This document shows, in pieces, positions 1 to 8,898 of a stretch of 64,000 bases of DNA. Under the pieces are notes generated by a model. The model did not search any database. It was not told where the DNA came from and saw nothing but the letters and a program-made list of their open reading frames with translations. The translations under genes were made by a program, and so were the position numbers. The DNA comes from Eubacteriales bacterium (lineage in GTDB: Bacteria > Bacillota > Clostridia > Lachnospirales > Lachnospiraceae): positions 1 through 64,000 of the forward strand of contig JAUNPK010000004.1 in assembly GCA_030536855.1 (NCBI GenBank), given 5' to 3'. Each line of letters starts with the position of its first letter. Position 1 is the first letter of the stretch.

Positions 1-3000
1 CGCTCTCTGATGGTTTTGTTGTCTCACCATCTGATGGCTTTGTCTCTGACTTATAGAGACTTTCTACAGTCTTTTCAACATCAAAATCACCAAATATTGT
101 ATTCATATTATATGTAGCTGCCTGTGATGATGTAAGTAATGGTCTTGTATTATTTTCTGCATATCCAGGACCATATGAACCATACTCAGCAAATCTTGCA
201 TTAGCTGCAAGGTTTCCACTCATATCGCCATAGCTGCTGCCTTCTGTAACATTAATTGCTCTACCAAGATAGCAGTTAATAAATGTAGTTGAATCATCAG
301 CTCCCCATGGACGAGCCATTCTGTATGCTCCGTCTGCTACACCATCTTCTGCAAGGAATCTACAGTTATCAAATACATAACCATATGGTACATAACCATA
401 AGTTCTACCTGCTGTATAACATCCGTCTGTCTTGTAGCTTGTGTATCTTGCAACAATGTCACAATCTGTAAACACTGATGTACCTGCACCATAGATAAAG
501 TCTACGTTACCTGTAATATAGCATTTGTCAAAGTACTGTCTCGTTACTTCATAATTACCATCTGTACCCTTAACTCTTGAATCTGTAAGAAGAGTATCCT
601 GATATCCTATAAGTCTTACATTTACACAAGATGTCTTATCAGCTACGATACAGAGTGCATCTGCCTGCTGATCACTACCATTGGTGTAGTTGTATGAGTT
701 CTCAACTGTTAAGTTTTCTGCTGTAAATCCATCTGCTGTTGAATCTACATACATTGCATTACGATTCCACATGCTTGATGCATTTCCATTAGCTATACAT
801 ACTGAATAGAAAAGGTGTGTCTTTTCAGCATCCTCACCAAGAAGGCTTACATTAGGAGATTCAACTGTAACTCTCTCGTTATATTCACCATTCTTTATAA
901 AGATAACCTTAGACTCTGCATTGTCAGCAGGAACTGAATTAACAGCTGCTTCTACCGTCTTATATGTTGCATATCCGTTAACAACTGCTCCGTCCTCTCC
1001 TGCGTAAGATGAGTCAACAACAATATCATACTTAGGATTGCTTACGAAGTTGAATACCTTTCTTGTTGTGTTACCCTCTGCATCTGTCAAAAGAACTTCA
1101 ACATCATTTCTTCCCTGGGTAAGGCTCATATCAAATGTGAATTCTTCATCTTTTGATACTGATTTAGTTGCTACTGCATTGCCGTTAACAACCAGTTTAG
1201 CTGAAACAGCTTCATCTGCCTTTAATGTAACGCTTGCATTATCAGTAAATACTGTATCGTTAGACTTAGACACTACTGTAACCTTTGTTGCAGCATTTTC
1301 ATATACATAATCACCTGTATGTCCGTCAGATGTAAGTACCTGCATTGTCTTTGAAGGGTTACTTGTATTATTGTCGTTCTTAGCAACTATATAATAGTAG
1401 TATGGCTCTTCTGCCTTAACATCTTTATCAACGTATGATGTTGAAGCTGTATTAACAACAACACCCATTGTTCCGTTAGAACCAAGTGCCTTATAAACAT
1501 CATAGCTTGTTGCTCCCTCTACAGCTTCCCATGATAATGAAACCTCTGTAGATGAACCATCTGCTGAAAGCTTTGTCTGAGAAAGAGGTGTCTGATATGA
1601 AACCTCTGATGTGAGAATTTCAGTTCCTGCTGTTTCTCCGCCATAAGGAATAATCTTAAATGCATAGCTGCCATCTCCTGACATAGCAGCAAATGAGAAT
1701 GAATTAACCTTAGAATCACTTACCTTTGTAAATTCTCCTCCATCCTTTGAAACGAAAACTGCATACTTAACATTGCCTGAACCTTCTTCTGTAACATCCC
1801 ATGTTAAATCAATGCTGTTTCTGTCATCTGCAACCTTAGCTACAGCATTGCTTATTGTAGGAGCAACTCCCACTGCAATATAGTAATCGTTCATATCATA
1901 TACAACCTGTCCTGCTGCATTTAACAACTGAACATTTGATAAGTCAACAGAAATTCCTGTAAAGGCAAAACCATATTGTACTGTGTTTCCTGACTGAAGA
2001 CCTGCGTAATATGTCTCTGCTGAAAGATCAACTGTTGTTCCTGCACTTGCACTGTCAAGTAATACTGTTCCATCAGCTGCAACAACCTTGTAATCAGCTT
2101 TATTACCTGACTTTGTATATGTCAATGAATATGTCTTTCCAAGCTCTACTGTTGAAGTCTTAGGATCTCCACATCCACCTTTTCCTAATGCAGCGCTGTA
2201 TGTATGCTGGAACACCTTATTCTTCTGGAAGTGAAGAACATCTACTGCTGTGGCACTACCCTCATTTGCAACAAACTGTCCCATTGCAATACCCTGCTTG
2301 TCTGTACCTGAATCAACAGTGTTAATAGTAACATCTGCTTTTATTGTCATATCCTCAGAAGTAGCAGGGAATAAAAGATAATCCACACCTTTGTCTTCAC
2401 GGATATTTCCCTTAACAGCAGCAGATCTTGTCTGAGTTACCTTTAATGTATTTCCATCTGCTGTAGTTGTCAGTGAATTACCTGCATCATAACTTCCTGA
2501 ATAAGAAGCACTTGTTGAATATGAAGGTGTTAATTCTCCCTTTGTTGAATCAAATACAACCTTGCTGACAGATTCTGCAGAATCTGTTGTATATGTTGAT
2601 GTTACATTAATATCAGAAAATGTTGCTGTTGCTCCGTCTGTTGCAAAGAAACCAACTGTTTTTGTATCAATTCCTGAAAGTGTCTCTTTCTTAACAGTAC
2701 CATCTGAAAAATCTGCCTGTGTTGCCACTGTATATTTAACCACCTGATCTACAATTTCAATCTTTAAATAAACTGTATCTGTTGCCTTAGCTGAACCAAG
2801 TCCGTTTGCACCATTCTTTCCGCCATGACGTCCGTATCTTATCTGATTCTTTCCAAAATCTGCATATAAAGCTTCTGTCTGGCTGTCAGCATCAACAGAA
2901 TTTCTCAACATAATTCCGGCAAAGCCTGAACCTGTTGCTGTCATCTTTGCTGTAATTGTTACATCTCCCTTAACGTCAAAGTATGAATGTGAAAGATCAT

Positions 3001-3271
3001 CAATTCCAGTATCCTTGTCAAATTTTGTTCCGGCTCCTGTTATAGTCAATGCGCCGTTTTCAAAACTAGCTGTTCCCTTTGTCTCATGTTCTCCAATTTC
3101 AGCAGAATTCCATATTGTTGTTTTTACTGTTGACTGCTCTGTTTCCTCGGCCATAACAATCTGTACCGGATTGAAAATTCCTGTAAATGCAGCAACCGGT
3201 GCCATACTTGCAATCATTGCTGTAGTTGTAGCAACTACCATAGCTTTTTTAATGCGTCTGTTTTTACTCAT
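1..3271 (-). CDS. Secreted pectinesterase (CE8), C-terminus cut by window edge
   Basis: Removes methyl esters from pectin outside the cell. The open frame runs from an ATG at 3271, with GGGAGG 8 nt upstream, to the window edge, giving about 1090 residues with no stop. A signal peptide ends near residue 41. The N-terminal half holds beta-rich binding-type modules and two FN3-like segments (about 480-650). The catalytic right-handed beta-helix starts near residue 755. Its family motifs are visible: YQDTLL, GNVDFIYG near residue 917 (contains the catalytic Asp) and ARPWGADDSTTFINCYLG. The visible C-terminus turns Ser/Thr/Pro/Lys rich (ETTKPSE), typical of a linker before an anchor or second module. 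It lies downstream of the pectate lyase gene in the same direction but has its own promoter and leader, nearly the same as that gene's. The catalytic assignment is firm; the N-terminal modules are not identified. Confidence 0.93.
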   Translation of the reverse strand, partial: MSKNRRIKKAMVVATTTAMIASMAPVAAFTGIFNPVQIVMAEETEQSTVKTTIWNSAEIGEHETKGTASFENGALTITGAGTKFDKDTGIDDLSHSYFDVKGDVTITAKMTATGSGFAGIMLRNSVDADSQTEALYADFGKNQIRYGRHGGKNGANGLGSAKATDTVYLKIEIVDQVVKYTVATQADFSDGTVKKETLSGIDTKTVGFFATDGATATFSDINVTSTYTTDSAESVSKVVFDSTKGELTPSYSTSASYSGSYDAGNSLTTTADGNTLKVTQTRSAAVKGNIREDKGVDYLLFPATSEDMTIKADVTINTVDSGTDKQGIAMGQFVANEGSATAVDVLHFQKNKVFQHTYSAALGKGGCGDPKTSTVELGKTYSLTYTKSGNKADYKVVAADGTVLLDSASAGTTVDLSAETYYAGLQSGNTVQYGFAFTGISVDLSNVQLLNAAGQVVYDMNDYYIAVGVAPTISNAVAKVADDRNSIDLTWDVTEEGSGNVKYAVFVSKDGGEFTKVSDSKVNSFSFAAMSGDGSYAFKIIPYGGETAGTEILTSEVSYQTPLSQTKLSADGSSTEVSLSWEAVEGATSYDVYKALGSNGTMGVVVNTASTSYVDKDVKAEEPYYYYIVAKNDNNTSNPSKTMQVLTSDGHTGDYVYENAATKVTVVSKSNDTVFTDNASVTLKADEAVSAKLVVNGNAVATKSVSKDEEFTFDMSLTQGRNDVEVLLTDAEGNTTRKVFNFVSNPKYDIVVDSSYAGEDGAVVNGYATYKTVEAAVNSVPADNAESKVIFIKNGEYNERVTVESPNVSLLGEDAEKTHLFYSVCIANGNASSMWNRNAMYVDSTADGFTAENLTVENSYNYTNGSDQQADALCIVADKTSCVNVRLIGYQDTLLTDSRVKGTDGNYEVTRQYFDKCYITGNVDFIYGAGTSVFTDCDIVARYTSYKTDGCYTAGRTYGYVPYGYVFDNCRFLAEDGVADGAYRMARPWGADDSTTFINCYLGRAINVTEGSSYGDMSGNLAANARFAEYGSYGPGYAENNTRPLLTSSQAATYNMNTIFGDFDVEKTVESLYKSETKPSDGETTKPSES

Positions 3272-3326
3272 TGTAAAATCCTCCCAATTTAATAATCAAT
3301 AAACTCCCTAAAACATCAAGTTAAAC

Positions 3327-3361
3327 AACAGGATTTTATTGCGATTTGTTACAATCCTGTT
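3327..3361 (-). promoter_or_regulatory. Conserved leader hairpin upstream of pectinesterase
   Basis: In the transcript, AACAGGATT (3361-3353) pairs with AATCCTGTT (3335-3327) around an A-rich loop containing AAATCGCAATAAAA. The same hairpin, with compensatory base changes, lies in the pectate lyase leader at 8101-8131. Downstream, both leaders share GGGAGTTTATTGATTATT and the AAATTGGGAGG ribosome site. Its function is unknown; an mRNA-stability or attenuation role is inference. Confidence 0.6.
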
Positions 3362-3384
3362 CTTTATTTCTCTTGACGTTGGTT

Positions 3385-3428
3385 ATTATATACAAGCCTA
3401 GGTTTTTTGGTCAACACAAGTCATTGTG
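3385..3428 (-). promoter_or_regulatory. Sigma-A promoter of pectinesterase with overlapping operator-like palindrome
   Basis: On the minus strand the -35 is TTGACC (3414-3409) and the -10 is TATAAT (3390-3385), with an 18-nt spacer. Immediately upstream of the -35 sits CACAATGACTTGTG (3428-3415), with palindromic arms CACAA/TTGTG. The pectate lyase promoter has the same arrangement. Confidence 0.7.
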
Positions 3429-3484
3429 AAAAATTAACTAAAAACCCCCTCTTTTTATTGGTCATTTTGACATATTCAACATAT

Positions 3485-3502
3485 ATAGTACTCTAGTACT
3501 AT
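3485..3502 (-). promoter_or_regulatory. 18-bp upstream palindrome, pectinesterase copy
   Basis: ATAGTACTCTAGTACTAT has perfect 8-bp arms around CT. It starts 71 nt upstream of the -35 element. The pectate lyase gene has ATAGTTCTGTAGAACTAT at the same distance, so both arms changed together. It is a candidate binding site for a dimeric regulator. Confidence 0.55.
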
Positions 3503-3671
3503 TTAAGCATTACCATAAACAAAATTTTGCAGAGCTTTTTCTAGTACCTTAAATAGGTCTACAGCAACCCATTTTGTTACCTTAGACCTATGTGCATAGT
3601 ACTTTATTATTATTTCAAGCAATTCACACCCACCCGGCAGGTTTTCTTTTACTATCCTCCACTCTAAGATA
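3503..3671. other. Intergenic stretch with a small unrecognised ORF, probably not a gene
   Basis: A minus-strand frame (3503-3730) could encode up to 75 residues ending in LFKVLEKALQNFVYGNA. It has no convincing Shine-Dalgarno, overlaps the relic repeat at 3672-3769, and I recognise no family. It could be a gene fragment carried in with the repeat. Confidence 0.25.
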
Positions 3672-3769
3672 CAGGTGTCAAAACTCATTAAGTAAAACTT
3701 GAGTAGCAAATTGCACAAAAAATTGTTCAAATGACTTTTGTGCTGTGGAGACGGGCTTTTGACACCCTG
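3672..3769. repeat. Degenerate copy of the GTGTCAAAA inverted-repeat element
   Basis: The ends are CAGGTGTCAAAA (3672-3683) and CTTTTGACACCCTG (3756-3769), which are imperfectly complementary. The interior carries GCAAATTGCACAAA and TTGTTCAAA blocks like those in the intact element at 32513-32673 (GCAAATTGAACAAA, GTTGTTTGCA). It is best read as a decayed non-autonomous element between the two pectin genes. Confidence 0.55.
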
Positions 3770-3779
3770 ACCCTATTAA

Positions 3780-3810
3780 GAAAAAAGCTCCCCACCTTTC
3801 GGCAGGGAAC
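3780..3810 (-). terminator. Rho-independent terminator of pectate lyase gene
   Basis: The minus-strand stem GTTCCCTGCC-GAAA-GGTGGGGAGC (3810-3787) has ten pairs including G-U, a GNRA-type loop, and a following run of T. It lies 36 bp after the pectate lyase stop codon. Confidence 0.85.
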
Positions 3811-3845
3811 TTTCCTAATTCATATATTATTGAATTAAATTGTTA

Positions 3846-6800
3846 TTATGCATTTTTTCTTTTTTTATCAAAAAGGCACACTCCACAGCCAAGTGCTGCG
3901 AACATCATTATTAACAGAATAAATACATTAGAAACATCTCCTGTATTAACCTGATCTGAAGCAACTGATGGCTTCTTAGGCTTAATAGTAAGACCTGATG
4001 TTACAACATCGCTGTCTGAAAGAACTTCACCCAGTTTATGTGATGCCTTACCTTCGCCCATTCCTGAATGGAAACCAAGTTCAGTTTCCTTAGCTGCTGT
4101 AAGCTGGAGTAAACCATTCATGTTAACTGTTCCATCTGCATTTCTTGTTACAACTCTGTCGCTGTAAACATGTGTTTCACGATTCATCTTTGTATCAATT
4201 GATACAAACCAGTCTGCCTTTACCAAACCATTAGCATTGTTTGTTCCATTTTCTGTGCAATTCCAGAAGTAATTTGACTCATTGTATACCTTAGAAGCAT
4301 CCTGTGTTCCCTTAAACTTGAACTGCTCTGAAACATCATTGCTTGTCTTGAATGAGATAATTCCCTTTGCAGAGAAATCTGTATTAACTGCTGTATTTGT
4401 GTAAAGTGCTACGTTATATGATTCATTGTTGAATGAAATACAATTTTCAACCTGGATATCAGGACAAGAGTTTGAATCGATACCTTTAGCCTTGTTATCA
4501 AATGCTACGCAGTTGATAAGCTTATGATATCCTGTCATGCTGTCTCCACCCATCTTGAAACCGTTTCCGTTACCGGCATTAGTTCCATCTTCAAGGTATC
4601 CGTTACCGTATGCTACTGAATTCTTAATTGTTACTGAACCGATTGAACCTGTCTGCATCTTAGCGAAAAGATCCCAACCATCATCAGCATTGTTGTATGC
4701 GATACATCCGTCAAATACGTTTCCATCACCAACTGTTAACTTAGCAGCAAATCCATCTGCATCTTCGTAACCCTTATCAGCGTTACCATATGATGTACAG
4801 TTAAGAACTAAGTTGTATGCCGGCCAGTCTTCTCTTGCATCGTTAGAGTTGTTGTATGCACTAATCTGAAGACCTGTGTTACCATTATGGTAGAAGTTAC
4901 AATTATCAACTACATTATAGTTTCCGCAAAGACGAGCACCGTCCTTTGAATTACCTGAATTTGTTACATCAAAACCTGAAATATACCAGTAATTTCCACC
5001 GAATACCATACCTTCGCAATCATTTTTACCGAAGTCAAATACCGGTCTTGTTGCTGCATCCGGATCAGCAATTAAATAAATCATATTTTCTGCTGTTCCA
5101 TCAATTCCTCTGGCAACCTTAACTGTTGACTCTAAGTTATATGTTCCTTCAAGAAGTATAATCTTCTGTCCTGCCTTAGCATATTTAACTGCTGAATAGA
5201 TATCAATAGGACTTTCCTTTGTACCGATACCATACTGGTCAGCATTTGGTCCAACGTAAATTACTGAACCATCAAATCCGTTAAGTGTTACTTTAAATTC
5301 CTGTGTTACTGATTCATATGATGTTAATACTTCATGAGCTGATGGTCTGAAACCTGCCTCAGGAGTAGAAACTACTGTAAATGTGTTTGTTCCAAGTGTA
5401 AGTGTTGTTGGGAACTTGTAAGTTGTGTTAGCAACTACAGCCTGGTCAGCAATTACGGTTCCATCTGTTGCTGTAATAACTACTGTTCCGTTAACATCTG
5501 ACTTGTATGTAAGTGTATAGTTTTCTGAGTTAGCATTGCATGCTGAAGTTATATTATAATTAGGAACTACTGCCTTATCTTCAACTATAACTTCTCTTAC
5601 TGAATCTCTTAATTCAAAGTTTACATCTGTAACTGTAATTCTTGCATTTCTTGATGCGAAGAAACCAACATACTTGTTCTCGCTGTCTATTAAGTTCATC
5701 TGACCCATAATCGTCTCTGAACCAACTACATTCTTGTTTGCATCCATATAAGTTACAATGTAGCCAACTTCTCCATTGTCAACAATCTCTTCAATTGAGA
5801 AGTAGAAATCTGTAACGCCTTCACCTTCTGAACCGTTACCTACACAGTTGTATGTACCTGCACCGTTGGCTGCTGCAGATGTTTCAAGTGTCTTTGTATA
5901 GAAATATTTCTTAGCTGGATCTGTTGATGTAGGAGCTGCTGCAATCTTACCTGCTGTTATGTCTGCTACATCCTGTGCTGTAACACCTGTCTTAACGTTA
6001 ATACCGATTCCTAACTTCATAGAAATCTTGTCTTTACTTGTATCTGTTGTAACTGCCTGTGTTTCCAGATCATAAAAATACTCAATCTTAGAAGCAACTG
6101 CCTGAATTGAGTTATTCCAGAATGTTGTTCCATCTCCATCCTTACCAACTGTATCAGCTACCATGAGACCAAAACCTTCCTGTCCATTAGAAAGTTTCCA
6201 GCTGTCCACATGAATCTTACCTGATATTGAGAATGATTTGCTTGTTGGAACTGTTGCATAATAGAATGTAAGACCGTCACATGATGCAGGAACAACCTTA
6301 CCCTTACCATTCTCTGAATAAACTGTAGCTGAACCATCATTAATGTTTCCAATTACGCCATTGTTCTTAGTATCTACTGATGAGCCGTATCTTGATACAG
6401 ACCATGTCTGCTGAGCATCTGCTGTTACAGTTACATCAACACCTGCTGACTGTGAAGATGTTGCAGTAGGAAGAGCTCTTACTGCCTCTACTGTAAATGT
6501 ATACTTTGTTCCTACTGTTAATCCTGTAACCATACATTCTGTAGATGTTGTTGTTGCAACCTTTGCTCCGTTAGCATAAACATTGTAAGATGTTGCTTCT
6601 GCTACCGGATTGATAACTACCGCTACAGAACCATTTCCTTTGCTTGTTGCACTTGAGATTGAAGGAGTTGCAAGTGGTAATACATAATCTATTGTCTTAG
6701 CACCACTAACTTTATCTTCCTCGCCATCTCTTGAGATAACTGCCTTAAATGAATAAGTTCCCGTTGCATCAGGAGCGAAAGTCTTCTTTACTGTATCTCC

Positions 6801-8045
6801 CTCAGCAGATGACATAAGCTTTGACTCATTGCCCTTAGCATCTGTCATATATACTGTTACTTTATCTGCTCCGTCATATCCTACTACTGCATTTGCTGTA
6901 GCTTCAATGTTACCTTCGTTCTGAACTAATGATGTAATCTCAGGTGCTGATACCTCTGACCAAGCTTTTCTTGCAGGCTTTACTTCTCCACCTGAAACTT
7001 CCTTCTGATACTTAAATGTTACCTTAAAGATATAATTATTATTAGTTGCACCACCAAGATAGTATGTACCTGCCTCAGGAATGTTTAATGTTGAAATACA
7101 TGTTGCATTCTTCGCAAGTGTCTCGCTTGTTGTTACTACCGGATTGCCGTCCTTATCAAGAATTGCCATCTGACGGTTATCATCTCCGCCTTCAACCCAC
7201 CATACTGTTACTGTACCGGCGCTAGGAGCTGTAATCTTAACTGCATTCTTTTCTGTTGTAGCCTTACCGCCGAGATTAAGTCTCTGTGATGATTCATATC
7301 CGTCATCAAATGTTTTTGTTGAGCTATCAACTTTTGACTTTGCACTGTATATTACTGTAAAAATACCATCTGTTCCAATATTCTCTTCATCACCGTCTGC
7401 TTTAGCCCCTGCTGCAAATGATGTAAGTGTTGATGCTTCAAATGTTGATGTAACATCCTCGTACTGTGGAACAACCTCTACCTCATCCTTAACTTCTACC
7501 TTAAAAATATAATTGTTATTAGTTGCACCACCAAGATAATATGTACCTGCTTCATTAAGTTGAAATGTTGAGATACATGTTGCATTCTTTGCAAGTGTAA
7601 CATCTGTTACTGCCACCTGGCTGCCATCGCTTCCAAGGATTGCCATCTGACGGTTATCATCTCCGCCTTCAACCCACCATACTGTTACAGCTGCTTTACC
7701 TTCTGTTGTAAATTTAACTGCATTCTTTTCTGTTGTAGCTTTACCGCCAAGATTAATTCTCTGTGATGATTCATATCCATCATCAAATGTTTTCGTTGAA
7801 CTATCAACTTTTGTCTTTGCACTGTAAACCAGCGTAAAGAAGCTGTCTGTTCCGGCTTTCTCTTCATCACCGTCTGCTTTAGCCCCTGCTGCAAATGATG
7901 TAAGATCCTTTGCTTCAAGGACATACTCTTTGGTTTCTGTTGCGGCAGATGCTTTTTTCACTGCCCAGTCTGTCGGCATAATACCAACAACCATGAGAAT
8001 CGCCATTGCTACTGCGCCGATTCTCTTGCCCATTTTCTTCTTCAT
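3846..8045 (-). CDS. Secreted multidomain pectate lyase-like protein (PL9 type)
   Basis: A 1399-residue extracellular polysaccharide lyase expected to cleave polygalacturonate by beta-elimination. The signal peptide ends near KKASA (about 35). Two near-identical modules follow (about 40-190 and 196-345), each with SSQRxNLGGKATTEKNAV, WWVEGGDDNRQMAIL and AGTYYLGGATNNNYIFKV. FN3-like segments run to about 550, then a lectin-like beta domain (about 550-800). The parallel beta-helix spans about 925-1330 with Pel9-type features: the WYISGFDVTNSG turn, DADGFAAKLTVGDGN near 1098 (candidate Ca-binding Asp and catalytic Lys) and YNNADDGWDLF. The tail VNTGD, hydrophobic stretch and KKRKNA resembles a cell-wall sorting signal without a canonical LPxTG. 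Start ATG with GGGAGG 9 nt upstream. Family placement is by motif reading, not alignment. Confidence 0.85.
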   Translation of the reverse strand: MKKKMGKRIGAVAMAILMVVGIMPTDWAVKKASAATETKEYVLEAKDLTSFAAGAKADGDEEKAGTDSFFTLVYSAKTKVDSSTKTFDDGYESSQRINLGGKATTEKNAVKFTTEGKAAVTVWWVEGGDDNRQMAILGSDGSQVAVTDVTLAKNATCISTFQLNEAGTYYLGGATNNNYIFKVEVKDEVEVVPQYEDVTSTFEASTLTSFAAGAKADGDEENIGTDGIFTVIYSAKSKVDSSTKTFDDGYESSQRLNLGGKATTEKNAVKITAPSAGTVTVWWVEGGDDNRQMAILDKDGNPVVTTSETLAKNATCISTLNIPEAGTYYLGGATNNNYIFKVTFKYQKEVSGGEVKPARKAWSEVSAPEITSLVQNEGNIEATANAVVGYDGADKVTVYMTDAKGNESKLMSSAEGDTVKKTFAPDATGTYSFKAVISRDGEEDKVSGAKTIDYVLPLATPSISSATSKGNGSVAVVINPVAEATSYNVYANGAKVATTTSTECMVTGLTVGTKYTFTVEAVRALPTATSSQSAGVDVTVTADAQQTWSVSRYGSSVDTKNNGVIGNINDGSATVYSENGKGKVVPASCDGLTFYYATVPTSKSFSISGKIHVDSWKLSNGQEGFGLMVADTVGKDGDGTTFWNNSIQAVASKIEYFYDLETQAVTTDTSKDKISMKLGIGINVKTGVTAQDVADITAGKIAAAPTSTDPAKKYFYTKTLETSAAANGAGTYNCVGNGSEGEGVTDFYFSIEEIVDNGEVGYIVTYMDANKNVVGSETIMGQMNLIDSENKYVGFFASRNARITVTDVNFELRDSVREVIVEDKAVVPNYNITSACNANSENYTLTYKSDVNGTVVITATDGTVIADQAVVANTTYKFPTTLTLGTNTFTVVSTPEAGFRPSAHEVLTSYESVTQEFKVTLNGFDGSVIYVGPNADQYGIGTKESPIDIYSAVKYAKAGQKIILLEGTYNLESTVKVARGIDGTAENMIYLIADPDAATRPVFDFGKNDCEGMVFGGNYWYISGFDVTNSGNSKDGARLCGNYNVVDNCNFYHNGNTGLQISAYNNSNDAREDWPAYNLVLNCTSYGNADKGYEDADGFAAKLTVGDGNVFDGCIAYNNADDGWDLFAKMQTGSIGSVTIKNSVAYGNGYLEDGTNAGNGNGFKMGGDSMTGYHKLINCVAFDNKAKGIDSNSCPDIQVENCISFNNESYNVALYTNTAVNTDFSAKGIISFKTSNDVSEQFKFKGTQDASKVYNESNYFWNCTENGTNNANGLVKADWFVSIDTKMNRETHVYSDRVVTRNADGTVNMNGLLQLTAAKETELGFHSGMGEGKASHKLGEVLSDSDVVTSGLTIKPKKPSVASDQVNTGDVSNVFILLIMMFAALGCGVCLFDKKRKNA

Positions 8046-8100
8046 AAGGCTTTTCCTCCCAATTTAATAATCAATAAACTCCCACAGTCATTGTTTGTCC

Positions 8101-8131
8101 CAGAATTTTATTGCGATTTATTACAATTCTG
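8101..8131 (-). promoter_or_regulatory. Conserved leader hairpin upstream of pectate lyase
   Basis: In RNA, CAGAATT (8131-8125) pairs with AATTCTG (8107-8101). The loop holds AAATCGCAATAAAA, as at 3327-3361. Where the pectinesterase copy has G-C in the stem, this copy has A-U on both sides, so the stem is preserved. Confidence 0.6.
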
Positions 8132-8155
8132 TTACATATCCCAATAACTTTTGTC

Positions 8156-8198
8156 ATTATATACAGCCTCAGATTTTTTCGTCAACACAATGCATTGT
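8156..8198 (-). promoter_or_regulatory. Sigma-A promoter of pectate lyase with overlapping palindrome
   Basis: Minus-strand -35 TTGACG (8185-8180), 18-nt spacer, -10 TATAAT (8161-8156). Directly upstream is the perfect 12-bp palindrome ACAATGCATTGT (8198-8187), matching the CACAA-N4-TTGTG pattern of the pectinesterase promoter. Confidence 0.7.
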
Positions 8199-8255
8199 TG
8201 AAATTTAACTAAATTCCAGCCATTTTTCTTGTATATTTTGACAAATTGCACATTT

Positions 8256-8273
8256 ATAGTTCTGTAGAACTAT
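8256..8273 (-). promoter_or_regulatory. 18-bp upstream palindrome, pectate lyase copy
   Basis: ATAGTTCTGTAGAACTAT has perfect 8-bp arms and starts 71 nt upstream of the -35, exactly as in the pectinesterase copy at 3485-3502. Confidence 0.55.
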
Positions 8274-8461
8274 TGATTCGGTACTAAATCCAGGATTATT
8301 CAAGAGGTTTTACCACACCTAAAAATGCACTCTGAAAGCAAAAATATATCATAAGTACTATATTAACAATGCTTGCGATATAAAAGTTTATGTTATTTCC
8401 CACCCTCAGAGGTTTTATTAAATATACAGCTCTGTTGGAAACATACGCCACCGGATTCACT
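8274..8461. other. Gene-free stretch between pectate lyase promoter and spoVG terminator
   Basis: No supported gene. A minus-strand frame (8296-8487) encodes a hydrophobic 63-residue peptide, but it would start inside the spoVG terminator and has no clear ribosome site. It may be a remnant of a membrane-protein gene. Confidence 0.3.
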
Positions 8462-8513
8462 AAAAAAAGAGTTGCCTCACTAAGCATTTATATTTCCTTA
8501 GTGAGACAACTCT
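8462..8513 (-). terminator. Rho-independent terminator after spoVG
   Basis: A 17-bp stem (8468-8484 with 8497-8513, one G-U) is followed on the minus strand by seven T. It lies about 60 bp past the spoVG stop. Confidence 0.9.
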
Positions 8514-8573
8514 GTAATTGTTATTTAATACTACCCACAACCTAAATGATTGTAAAATGCCATATGAAGGATT

Positions 8574-8840
8574 TTACTCCTCAACATCCTCAGCATTTTC
8601 GTAAGCCTCAAGAATTAATTTCTGAAGGCTGTCTCTTGTATCAGTGTTAATAGGATGTGCAATATCTCTATATTCTCCATCCGCTGATTTTCTGCTTGGC
8701 ATAGCTATAAACAAGCCCTTCTCGCCTTCAATGACCTTAATATCATGAACAACAAATTCATTATCAATTGTCACTGATACTACCGCCTTCATCTTACCTT
8801 CTTTTGTAATTTTTCTTACCCTAACGTCTGTAATATTCAT
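8574..8840 (-). CDS. spoVG: SpoVG-family RNA/DNA-binding regulator
   Basis: 88 residues, the family's usual size, beginning [10 protein letters not shown]. It has the conserved core [20 protein letters not shown] and a C-terminal helix followed by an acidic tail. SpoVG proteins are small nucleic-acid-binding regulators, linked to septation and sporulation in Bacillus and to global gene control in other Firmicutes. The ATG at 8840 is chosen over one 18 nt upstream because AGAAGGGG lies 5-6 nt before it. It follows glgD by 58 bp in the same direction and ends at a strong terminator, so it may be the last gene of a glgC-glgD-spoVG transcript. Confidence 0.93.
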   Translation of the reverse strand: MNITDVRVRKITKEGKMKAVVSVTIDNEFVVHDIKVIEGEKGLFIAMPSRKSADGEYRDIAHPINTDTRDSLQKLILEAYENAEDVEE

Positions 8841-8898
8841 ATTTACCCCTTCTGTCACTATTCCATGACCTTTTCTTTTTATAAATTCCCCTGTACTT

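Noticed and set aside
4537-4770. Plus-strand ORFs within the pectin genes and other long genes
   Set aside because: They are antisense shadows with no ribosome sites and skewed composition mirroring the sense gene.
6990-7934. CRISPR-like repetition
   Set aside because: The repetition is two long coding modules inside one protein, not short repeats with spacers.
8296-8487. 63-residue hydrophobic ORF before spoVG
   Set aside because: It would start inside the spoVG terminator hairpin and lacks a Shine-Dalgarno; kept only as a possible remnant.
8841-8898. Sigma-H-like promoter before spoVG (AGGGGAATT and ATGGAATAG)
   Set aside because: The two half-sites resemble the consensus but are 17 nt apart instead of about 11-12.
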